A stretch of DNA of 10,573 bases, from positions 1-10,573 of the forward strand of contig JABDJW010000031.1 in NCBI GenBank assembly GCA_013002375.1, given 5' to 3'. Position 1 is the stretch's first letter. The number at the start of each line of letters is the position of its first letter. This document shows, piece by piece, positions 1 to 5,100 of the stretch. Origin of the DNA: Acidimicrobiales bacterium. GTDB lineage: Bacteria > Actinomycetota > Acidimicrobiia > Acidimicrobiales > SHLQ01. The notes under the pieces are model-generated. The model was not told where the DNA came from. It saw only the letters and a list, made by a program, of their open reading frames with translations, and ran no database searches. The position numbers and the translations under genes were made by a program.

Positions 1-86
1 ATCTCGACCTTCGGGGTGCGAAGGCCTGGCCTGACGAATTGGTGCTCGAGGTGTTGGTGGCCCGCCTGGCGGCCCTCAGCCGCTAG
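1..86 (+). CDS. holA: C-terminal end of probable DNA polymerase III delta subunit (partial)
   Basis: Only the last 27 or so codons lie in the window, read in the frame ending at the TAG at 84-86. The visible tail contains LDLRGAKAWPDELVLEVLVA followed by RLAALSR. This resembles the extreme C-terminus of actinobacterial HolA, the clamp-loader delta subunit that opens the beta sliding clamp at the replication fork. The stronger argument is context: holA and rpsT are convergent neighbours in mycobacteria and many other actinobacteria, and the next gene here is rpsT on the opposite strand. The segment is too short to show any domain, so the name rests on the tail and synteny. The coding frame itself is fairly safe; the identity is moderate. 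Confidence 0.6.
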   Translation, partial: LDLRGAKAWPDELVLEVLVARLAALSR

Positions 87-87
87 A

Positions 88-351
88 TCAGCTGGTGAGC
101 TTGGCGATGCGCTTGGCCAGGCGCGACTTCTTGTGGGCCGCGTTCTTCTTGTGGATGACGCCCTTGGTCGCCGCCTGATCGATCGTCTTGATTGCCATGC
201 GGTGCTTCTCGCCGACATCGTCGGCACCGGCCTCGGCGGCTTCTTCGGCGGCCTTGAGGCGGGTCTTGAGCTCGGAACGGACCGCTTTGTTACGCTCGTG
301 GCGGGCTTCATTCTGGCGGTTGCGCTTGATTTGGCTCTTGATGTTGGCCAC
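88..351 (-). CDS. rpsT: 30S ribosomal protein S20
   Basis: The product is an 87-residue basic protein of normal S20 length. S20 binds the 5' domain of 16S rRNA early in small-subunit assembly. It opens with (M)ANIKSQIKRNRQNEARHERN, the typical S20 start, and continues with the family's helical Lys/Arg/Ala-rich body, including the IDQAATKGVIHKKNAAHKKS stretch, and ends RLAKRIAKLTS. I chose the GTG at 351 instead of an ATG 14 codons upstream because family homology begins exactly there and an AGGAA ribosome binding site lies 6 bases before it. The stop codon is one base from the stop of the convergent gene on the other strand. A weak TAACCT -10-like hexamer on the minus strand lies about 60 bases upstream, without a convincing -35. 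Confidence 0.97.
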   Translation of the reverse strand: MANIKSQIKRNRQNEARHERNKAVRSELKTRLKAAEEAAEAGADDVGEKHRMAIKTIDQAATKGVIHKKNAAHKKSRLAKRIAKLTS

Positions 352-425
352 GACAGTTCCTGAGGTCGAGAAAACGAGAAGCGATCTCGGCAAAGATCAG
401 CTCTGCAGGTTATCCGGTCGGGGTG

Positions 426-453
426 CCGGCGCCTACTTCCGGCGACCTACTTC
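426..453. repeat. Near-perfect 13-14 bp tandem direct repeat upstream of rpsT
   Basis: CCGGCGCCTACTTC at 426-439 is followed at once by CGGCGACCTACTTC at 440-453. The two match as CGGCG(A)CCTACTTC, with one inserted base. They lie in the 131-base gap between the yaaA stop and the rpsT start, where an rpsT promoter or regulatory site is expected. No function can be read from the sequence. Confidence 0.5.
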
Positions 454-482
454 TGGCCGCTGCCCCCGGTGGCGGCGATCGG

Positions 483-1256
483 TCAGCGCACGAACACCGG
501 CCGGTCAGCGGTCGACCGTTCGGCGTCGTAGCGGTAGCCCATGCCGGTGAAGTCCCGCAGCGCGCGGACCGACTTGATCCGTTCGCGGATGATCCAGCCC
601 GCCATCTCGCCACGGGCCCGTTTCGCGAAGAAGCTGATGATCTTGGGTTCGCCGCCGTCCTTGGCGTCGAGGAACGCCGGACTGACGAGCTTGCCCTCGA
701 GTCGGTCGGGCTGAACGGCGCCGAAGTACTCGTTGCTGGCCAGGTTGATCAACGCGTTGGCGCCCGGGCTGGCCGCCAGGTCGGCGTTGAGGGCGTCGGT
801 GATGGTGTGGCCCCAGAACCCGTACAGATCGCGGCCGGCATCGGTGGCCAGCTTCGTGCCCATCTCGAGACGGTACGGCTGCATGAGGTCGAGCGGGCGG
901 AGAACGCCATAGAGCCCGGACAGGATGCGAAGGGTCTTCTGCGCGTGGGTGAAGTCGCGTTCGGTGAAGGTGTTGGCGGCGTCGAGGCCGAGGTAGACAT
1001 CGCCGCTGAAGGCGAGCATGGCCGGGCGGGCGTTCGCGGTCGTGAACTCGGGATTCCAGTTGAGGAACCGTTCGAAGTTGAGTTCGGCCAGCGAGGGCGA
1101 GATCGACATCAGATCGCTGAGATCGTCCGGCGATTTCGTGCGCATGACGTCGATGAGCTCGGCCGAACGGTCGAGCATGGCCGGTTGCGAGTGCTTCTTG
1201 GTCGGCAGCCGCGATTCGTAGTCGAGTGATTTGGCGGGTGAAACGACGATGAGCAC
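483..1256 (-). CDS. yaaA: Peroxide stress protein YaaA (UPF0246/DUF328 family)
   Basis: The product has 257 residues, normal for YaaA. In Escherichia coli, YaaA is induced by hydrogen peroxide and limits DNA and protein damage by lowering free intracellular iron; the family is cytosolic and binds DNA. The N-terminus MLIVVSPAKSLDYES, the LAFSGDVYLGLDA segment near residue 85, the LRILSGLYGVLRPLDLMQPYR motif near 110-130 and the IISFFAKRARGEMAGWII block near the C-terminus are hallmarks of the family. Translation starts at a GTG at 1254-1256, only 9 bases after the stop of the acetyltransferase gene upstream, with no clear Shine-Dalgarno sequence. It is probably the last gene of a three-gene minus-strand operon and may depend on translational coupling. 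No truncation is seen. Confidence 0.95.
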   Translation of the reverse strand: MLIVVSPAKSLDYESRLPTKKHSQPAMLDRSAELIDVMRTKSPDDLSDLMSISPSLAELNFERFLNWNPEFTTANARPAMLAFSGDVYLGLDAANTFTERDFTHAQKTLRILSGLYGVLRPLDLMQPYRLEMGTKLATDAGRDLYGFWGHTITDALNADLAASPGANALINLASNEYFGAVQPDRLEGKLVSPAFLDAKDGGEPKIISFFAKRARGEMAGWIIRERIKSVRALRDFTGMGYRYDAERSTADRPVFVR

Positions 1257-1265
1257 GCTGAGATT

Positions 1266-1958
1266 TTACTCGGCTTCGCCAGAATCTTCGCGGTCGGAGC
1301 CGGGTTCTTCGCGGTCGGAGCCGGGTTCTTCGCGGTCGGCGGCCGCCCACCGCAGGATTTCGTAGAGGGCGCCGGCGGTGATGTCGCCGCTCTCGGCCTT
1401 GACCGGGATCTCGTAGACGATGACCTCACGATCGGACAGCGCCTCGTTCCTGGTGGCCCCGATCTTGCCCATGAGCCGGCGAAGACCCCGGTTTTCCCAC
1501 AGTGTTTCGAATCGAATCCGCTCGACGCCCCAGAGCGCAGCGGTGCTGGCCAGAAGGTCGAGCAGGAGCCGGCCGACGCCCCGGCGTTGGTACTCGTCGA
1601 TGACCACCACGGTGGCTTCGGCGACGGTCGGATCCTGCTCGGTCGCGAAGAGCCGGGCGACCCCGATGCCGAGCCCTTCGTCAGTGCCGACGGCGCTCGG
1701 TTCGGACGGATCGGCGACGACCCAGGCGCGGTGGAGGTGGTGGTCGATGTCGGTGTAATCCTTCAGCATCTGATCGCCGAGTTCCTTGCGATAGCTGAAG
1801 AAGCGGAGATAGCGGGACCGGTCGGACAACCCTTCGAACGCGGCCTTGAGCGCAGGCGCGTCATCGGGCCGGATGGGCCGCACCCGTACGGCTGACCCAT
1901 CGGCCAATTCGGTCTCGAACCCGGTCGGTGGAAGCGGGAGTTCCCAGTTGATTCTCAC
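1266..1958 (-). CDS. GNAT family N-acetyltransferase
   Basis: The product has 230 residues. A short leader is followed by one GNAT fold: AVRVRPIRPDDAPAL at about 23-37, then LSDRSRYLRFFSY, then the acetyl-CoA pyrophosphate loop QRRGVGR at 124-130. The RPIRPxD...LSxxSxYxRFF pattern resembles the acetyltransferase module of Pat-type protein lysine acetyltransferases, so a protein substrate is possible, but the substrate cannot be read from the sequence and no regulatory cyclic-nucleotide domain is present. The GTG start at 1956-1958 shares GTGA with the TGA stop of the oxidoreductase gene, a 4-base overlap typical of coupled genes. An in-frame extension further upstream runs antisense-like through the oxidoreductase gene and shows no homology. 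The last 23 residues form an acidic heptad repeat that lies outside the GNAT fold. Confidence 0.9.
   Translation of the reverse strand: MRINWELPLPPTGFETELADGSAVRVRPIRPDDAPALKAAFEGLSDRSRYLRFFSYRKELGDQMLKDYTDIDHHLHRAWVVADPSEPSAVGTDEGLGIGVARLFATEQDPTVAEATVVVIDEYQRRGVGRLLLDLLASTAALWGVERIRFETLWENRGLRRLMGKIGATRNEALSDREVIVYEIPVKAESGDITAGALYEILRWAAADREEPGSDREEPGSDREDSGEAE
1284..1339. repeat. 21-bp tandem repeat, about 2.7 copies, inside the acetyltransferase gene
   Basis: The + strand unit TTCTTCGCGGTCGGAGCCGG plus one G occurs at 1284-1304 (first base A), 1305-1325 and, partially, 1326-1339. As 21 is a multiple of 3 it keeps the reading frame, and on the minus strand it encodes the heptad DREEPGS twice and a diverged third copy. 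The near identity of the units at DNA level suggests recent expansion by slippage or unequal recombination. Confidence 0.9.
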
Positions 1959-2848
1959 GAGAGCAGCGACGTGAGCAGCTCGCGGGTGGCGGCGCGCTGG
2001 TCCGGGGTGCCGAACTCGTTGGCGACGAAGGTGGTACCGCCGGCATCGAAGATTCCGCCGACGCGATCGGTGACCTGTTGGGCTGAGCCGATGATCGCCA
2101 CGTTCTCGGGCCCGGACACTCCTTCCCGGTCGAGCATGGCTCGGTAGCTGGGAAGGTGGCCGTACATCGCGAAATCCTCGGCTGCGACCGCTTCGGTGGC
2201 CGCAGCATCGTCGGTGACACAAACCGGCAAACCCACCGCCACCTTGGGGGCTGGTTTGCCGGCTCCGTGGGCGGCCGCCGAGATGGTCGGCACGATATGG
2301 CTGCGCAGTGTCTCGGGGCCGACCATCCAGGTGGCGGTGCCATCGGCTTCACGACCGGCGAGGCCCAGCATGTTCGGGCCGAGTGCCGCGATCAGAACCT
2401 CGGGTTTGGGAGCGGTGATCTGGAGTTCACCGCGGCCGGTCAGTACCTCGCCGACCGCATTGGCCGGTTCGCCGTTCAGGAGGGGCATGAGGATGGCCAG
2501 GTATTCACGCATGTGGCGCAGGGGCTTCTCATAGGAGAGCCCCCACATCCCCTCGACGACCACCTGATGGGAAAGGCCGATACCCAGCCGGAGTCGGCCG
2601 TCGGCTATGGCGTTCACCGTCAGAGCCTGCTGGGCCATCATCATGGGATGCTGACGGTAGGTGGGGACGACGAACGTGCCGAGATCGATCCCGGGCACCT
2701 CGTGGGCGACCACCGCCAGCGAGGTCAGGGCGTCGGCGCCGAAGATCTGCGGCACGAAGAACGACCCGAATCCCTCGCCTTTGGCGGTGCGAGCCAGCTC
2801 GACCGTCTTGGCCGCCGTGGCACCCATGCTGAAAATCCCGATATCCAT
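1955..2848 (-). CDS. LLM class F420-dependent oxidoreductase (resembles the MSMEG_4879/TIGR03564 type)
   Basis: The product has 297 residues and covers a whole luciferase-like TIM barrel. These enzymes use reduced coenzyme F420 (some use FMNH2) for hydride transfer to varied substrates; the substrate here is unknown. The start MDIGIFSMG is the usual first beta strand. FGSFFVPQIFGADALTSLAV, GIDLGTFVVPTYRQHPMMMA near 55-70, and GRLRLGIGLSHQVVVEGMWG near 83-102 match what I recall of the TIGR03564 subfamily, as do ADGTATWMVGP and PSYRAMLDREGVSGP later. The last supports F420 over FMN, but this is from memory. The ATG at 2846-2848 is preceded immediately by a run of five G, which is a poor ribosome binding site. 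It is the first gene of the operon with the acetyltransferase and yaaA. Confidence 0.93.
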   Translation of the reverse strand: MDIGIFSMGATAAKTVELARTAKGEGFGSFFVPQIFGADALTSLAVVAHEVPGIDLGTFVVPTYRQHPMMMAQQALTVNAIADGRLRLGIGLSHQVVVEGMWGLSYEKPLRHMREYLAILMPLLNGEPANAVGEVLTGRGELQITAPKPEVLIAALGPNMLGLAGREADGTATWMVGPETLRSHIVPTISAAAHGAGKPAPKVAVGLPVCVTDDAAATEAVAAEDFAMYGHLPSYRAMLDREGVSGPENVAIIGSAQQVTDRVGGIFDAGGTTFVANEFGTPDQRAATRELLTSLLS

Positions 2849-2884
2849 CCCCCGGTTCTAGCAGGCCCACCCTCCCGGCCAGCC

Positions 2885-2962
2885 TCTGGAATCTGGCGAG
2901 GGCATCCCGTTCTGGCGAGGATTCTGTGCGCGCCGCGATCGAGATCCTCGCCAGATTCCAGA
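2885..2962. repeat. Palindromic repeat with perfect 17-bp arms just downstream of the nuclease gene
   Basis: The arm TCTGGAATCTGGCGAGG at 2885-2901 is the exact reverse complement of 2946-2962. A second, inner left arm, TCTGGCGAGGAT at 2911-2922, also pairs with ATCCTCGCCAGA at 2944-2955, so two alternative stems compete for the same right arm. The right arm ends one base from the stop codon of the nuclease gene (TAG at 2966-2964 on the minus strand). In RNA this would make a stable 3' hairpin that could end or protect the nuclease transcript, although no T tract follows. The core TCTGGCGAGG is shared with the repeats at 3994-4107. Confidence 0.9.
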
Positions 2963-4037
2963 ACTAGGGCGCGAGGCGGTCGAGCGTACGACGTACGGTG
3001 CGGCACAGGTCGGTGGGGTGCTCGCTGTAGTCGGCCCAGGTGAACGACAGCCCGGTCCAGCCGGCCAGCAAGAGACGGTTCCGGCGTCGAGCGTCGGATT
3101 CGAACGCTGGCCGGTTGAGGTGATATCGCAAGCTGTCCAGCTCGAGGGCCAGTCGATGGCGCGGGTAGGCAAGATCGACTCGGGCGACGAGGACGCCCTG
3201 GCGTCGGATCTCGTACTCGACAACTGGCTCGGGTAGTCCGGCATCGACAAGGAGCTGTGCGACCATTCGATTCCACCGGCTGTCGGGGATGACCTTGTCG
3301 CCATAGCGATGCTCGAGGATCCGTCGAAGTGGCCCGCACCCGTTTCGACCCTGCCGGCTGTGGCGGACCAACGTGTTGTACAAATCCGGCCAGTCGATGA
3401 GCTGGCGCCGAAGAACCGAATCGATTGCCTGCTCGACCCTGCGCCACCCGACGACCGCACCGAGATCCAGCACCGTACGACCGATGCCCGTGACCGGTAT
3501 GCCCCGAATCTCGGTCGGTTCGGCGAGGTGCATCTGGGTCGACTGGTGAATCGTTGCGCCTTGTCGGTCGATTCGACGCGCTCGGTCGACCGTGACCTCC
3601 ACGGGGCCCGAGCGGAATCCGTCGATTTCCCACAGGGCGGCCGCCGTCCGGTGGCTCGCCAGTCCGTCAGCCGACAACGCTGCGGCGCGAGCCCAACCCA
3701 TCCAGTCCGGTGGTGCGGACGCATGTCGAAACACCGACGGCGCGAGTCGCACCCATTCGCCGGACCTGAGACGTCGACTGATGGTTGCCGGCGAGATTCC
3801 GAGCTTCTCAGCCTCGCGACGGGTGATGATGCCGTGGTGTGCGGCGAAGTGTTGCCAAAGGGCGGCGGTCATGGCGCTCCTCGTATCGGCGCGATGTTGC
3901 GCATCGCTGATCGAGGGGAGGTGCACCGGCCGAAGTCGCGGGCGGCCGCTTCCTTGAGAATACCGGCAGGAGGAGCCGATGAGCGCCGAGGGACTGGCGA
4001 GGGTGTGGTTCGGATGGCGCGCACAATCCTCGCCAGA
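2911..4037. mobile_element. Candidate repeat-bounded unit carrying the nuclease gene
   Basis: The left end TCTGGCGAGGATT-CT-GTGCGCGCC (2911-2934) and the right end (4016-4037) are reverse complements over 22 positions apart from a 2-base insertion in the left copy. They face inward like terminal inverted repeats around a 1,127-bp interval whose only credible gene is the wHTH-nuclease gene. A second right-hand copy ends at 4107. No target-site duplication is visible next to either end, and no known transposase domain is present. The repeats themselves are certain; calling the interval a mobile unit is inference. The alternative is that these are members of a dispersed palindromic repeat family that happen to flank the gene. 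Confidence 0.3.
2964..3872 (-). CDS. AbiEi-like winged-helix protein with C-terminal DUF559 (Vsr-like) endonuclease domain
   Basis: The product has 302 residues. Residues 1-50 form a winged-helix-like domain (HHGIITRREAEKLGISPATISRRL) as in AbiEi-type antitoxins; the middle carries SHRTAAALWEIDG at 73-85, common to these proteins. The C-terminus is a DUF559 nuclease domain of the PD-(D/E)xK/Vsr type: D233 in VDLAYP, E244 and D246 in ELDSLRYH, H251, then D260, the basic run RRR at 262-264 and W272. The family usually has ExDG where this copy has ELDS, so activity is likely but not assured. The ATG at 3870-3872 has GAGGAG 5-6 bases upstream; longer in-frame starts run into the repeats. On the minus strand TATTCT (3957-3962) may be a -10. 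No partner toxin gene is adjacent. The function is unknown: antitoxin-like regulator, defence nuclease and repeat-associated enzyme are all possible. Confidence 0.85.
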   Translation of the reverse strand: MTAALWQHFAAHHGIITRREAEKLGISPATISRRLRSGEWVRLAPSVFRHASAPPDWMGWARAAALSADGLASHRTAAALWEIDGFRSGPVEVTVDRARRIDRQGATIHQSTQMHLAEPTEIRGIPVTGIGRTVLDLGAVVGWRRVEQAIDSVLRRQLIDWPDLYNTLVRHSRQGRNGCGPLRRILEHRYGDKVIPDSRWNRMVAQLLVDAGLPEPVVEYEIRRQGVLVARVDLAYPRHRLALELDSLRYHLNRPAFESDARRRNRLLLAGWTGLSFTWADYSEHPTDLCRTVRRTLDRLAP

Positions 4038-4120
4038 TTGCTTGGGGTCGACCAAAGAGGGTTTCGGCGAGGGTGTGGTTCGGGTGGCGCGCATAATCCT
4101 CGCCAGATTGCTTGGGGTCG
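3994..4120. repeat. Two 55-bp direct repeats (period 70 bp), each with an inverted repeat
   Basis: Copy 1 covers 3996-4050 and copy 2 covers 4066-4120; they differ at two of 55 positions (4014/4084 and 4024/4094). Each ends in ATTGCTTGGGGTCG and contains CCTCGCCAG (4028-4036 and 4098-4106), which pairs with CTGGCGAGG at 3994-4002 in copy 1 and with the shorter GGCGAGG in copy 2. Reading from the minus strand, each unit begins TCTGGCGAGGATT, the same head as the repeat on the other side of the nuclease gene. The array fills much of the 270-base gap between the DUF3152 gene and the nuclease gene; the remainder (3873-3993) holds the presumed nuclease promoter. Confidence 0.93.
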
Positions 4121-4142
4121 GAGTCGGGGAGGGGAGTTGGGG

Positions 4143-4985
4143 CTAGTCGGGGGCGAGTTCGGGGTAGGGCCAGCCGTTGCCGATGCAGCCGTCGAGGGTG
4201 ACGGTCTGCTGCTGCATGATCGGAGCGAGTTCGCCCTCGCGCGGGCAGGGCACGTGTTGTACGCCGAGATAGTGGCCGATCTCGTGGTTCACGACGTAGT
4301 GCCGATAGTCGGTGCGGGTGCCGTCCCAGAAGTCGGTGGCGTTCATCCACCGGTCGAGGTTGATGGCGACCCAGCCGTTGCGGGCGCACGAGTAGCGACC
4401 TCCGGTGTCGAGCCCCTCGCACAGCTCGTCAACGGTGTTCGGAGTCGCCACCACCAGCGTGAACAGCCCGCCGGATTCGATCCGCTCGAAGGCCTGGCCG
4501 CCGAAACCGATCCAACTGCGCTCGTCCGACAGGGTGAGGTCGACGAAGTCGGCCAACTCGTCGGGGTCCACATCGATGTCATCTTCGACTGCGACCGAGA
4601 ACCGGATGAGGTCTGGCGACTCCGGGTCGCCGAAGTATCGCTCCGGTCGCGTGGTGTAGGTGAAGGTCCCGGAACCGGTGGCCGGCACGGCGACCGTCGT
4701 GCTCGATGCTTCGGTGGCGGTGGTCGTCGCGGGCGCGACAAGGCGTGGCTCGATGGCGATCGGGGCCGGCGATGTCGTCGCCACCGTGGCGACACCCTCG
4801 GTGCTCGTTGCGACCTCGGTCTGGCCCGCGACCTCCGTGGACGGCGAATCCGAACCGCCGGTCGTGAGCGCGATCGCGGCGATGGCAGCGAGGCCGAGCC
4901 CGAGCGCGATCGCCAGTGGGCGCACGGCGCCCGGCTCGAGGGCGTGGGCGTTCGGCTGAGGGTTGTCCTCCGACCCGATGCTCAT
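4143..4985 (-). CDS. DUF3152 protein, membrane-anchored putative zinc metalloprotease
   Basis: The product has 280 residues. Residues 1-20 are polar, 21-41 form one hydrophobic segment rich in Ala/Leu/Ile (signal anchor, no lipobox), and 42-105 are a Thr/Ser/Ala/Val-rich linker of low complexity. The rest is a DUF3152 domain, predicted outside the membrane. It carries HEIGHYLGVQH with H234, E235, H238 and H244, the zinc-binding pattern of metzincin-like proteases, followed by the family pattern of a Cys, GELAPIMQQQT (251-261) and a Cys-N-WP tail. Cysteines 189, 200, 247 and 267 could form two disulfides. Substrate and biological role are unknown for the family. The ATG at 4983-4985 lacks a clear Shine-Dalgarno sequence. 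It lies 115 bases downstream of lepA, in the same direction. Confidence 0.9.
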   Translation of the reverse strand: MSIGSEDNPQPNAHALEPGAVRPLAIALGLGLAAIAAIALTTGGSDSPSTEVAGQTEVATSTEGVATVATTSPAPIAIEPRLVAPATTTATEASSTTVAVPATGSGTFTYTTRPERYFGDPESPDLIRFSVAVEDDIDVDPDELADFVDLTLSDERSWIGFGGQAFERIESGGLFTLVVATPNTVDELCEGLDTGGRYSCARNGWVAINLDRWMNATDFWDGTRTDYRHYVVNHEIGHYLGVQHVPCPREGELAPIMQQQTVTLDGCIGNGWPYPELAPD

Positions 4986-5042
4986 CGTCGCACGAGGCTA
5001 GCGGCCCCTCGCGCCCGGTCGCGTGCGGCGGTTCTGGGGAAC

Positions 5043-5057
5043 CTCAGCCTCGCTGAG
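5043..5057 (-). terminator. Short hairpin after lepA, weak terminator candidate
   Basis: CTCAGC and GCTGAG form a perfect 6-bp stem with a 3-base loop, 44 bases beyond the lepA stop codon in the 115-base gap before the DUF3152 gene. There is no T tract on either side, so termination is only a possibility. Confidence 0.25.
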
Positions 5058-5100
5058 TCACGTTCGGCAGCGCCATTTCGGTATGTGCCGGCGGGCGCAG

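Noticed and set aside
459..479. Terminator hairpin between yaaA and rpsT
   Set aside because: GCCGC...GCGGC can pair, but the stem is short on the minus-strand transcript, with a mismatch after 5 bp, and no T tract follows.
423..1229. A 268-codon open frame on the + strand
   Set aside because: It lies wholly opposite yaaA, which has strong family motifs; its translation has no recognisable domain.
2849..2963. Classical insertion sequence remnant
   Set aside because: Inverted repeats are present, but I found no transposase motif in any frame and no target-site duplication; only the tentative repeat-bounded unit is reported.
2156..3043. A 295-codon open frame on the + strand
   Set aside because: It is antisense to the LLM oxidoreductase and runs through the palindromic repeats; it shows no family features.
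3873..4094. N-terminal extension of the nuclease protein by 74 residues
   Set aside because: The frame is open, but it runs through the repeats, and a good GAGGAG ribosome binding site precedes the ATG at 3872, where the winged-helix domain begins.
3994..4120. CRISPR array
   Set aside because: There are only two 55-bp copies with a 15-bp spacer and internal palindromes, and no cas genes nearby; this does not fit CRISPR repeat and spacer sizes.
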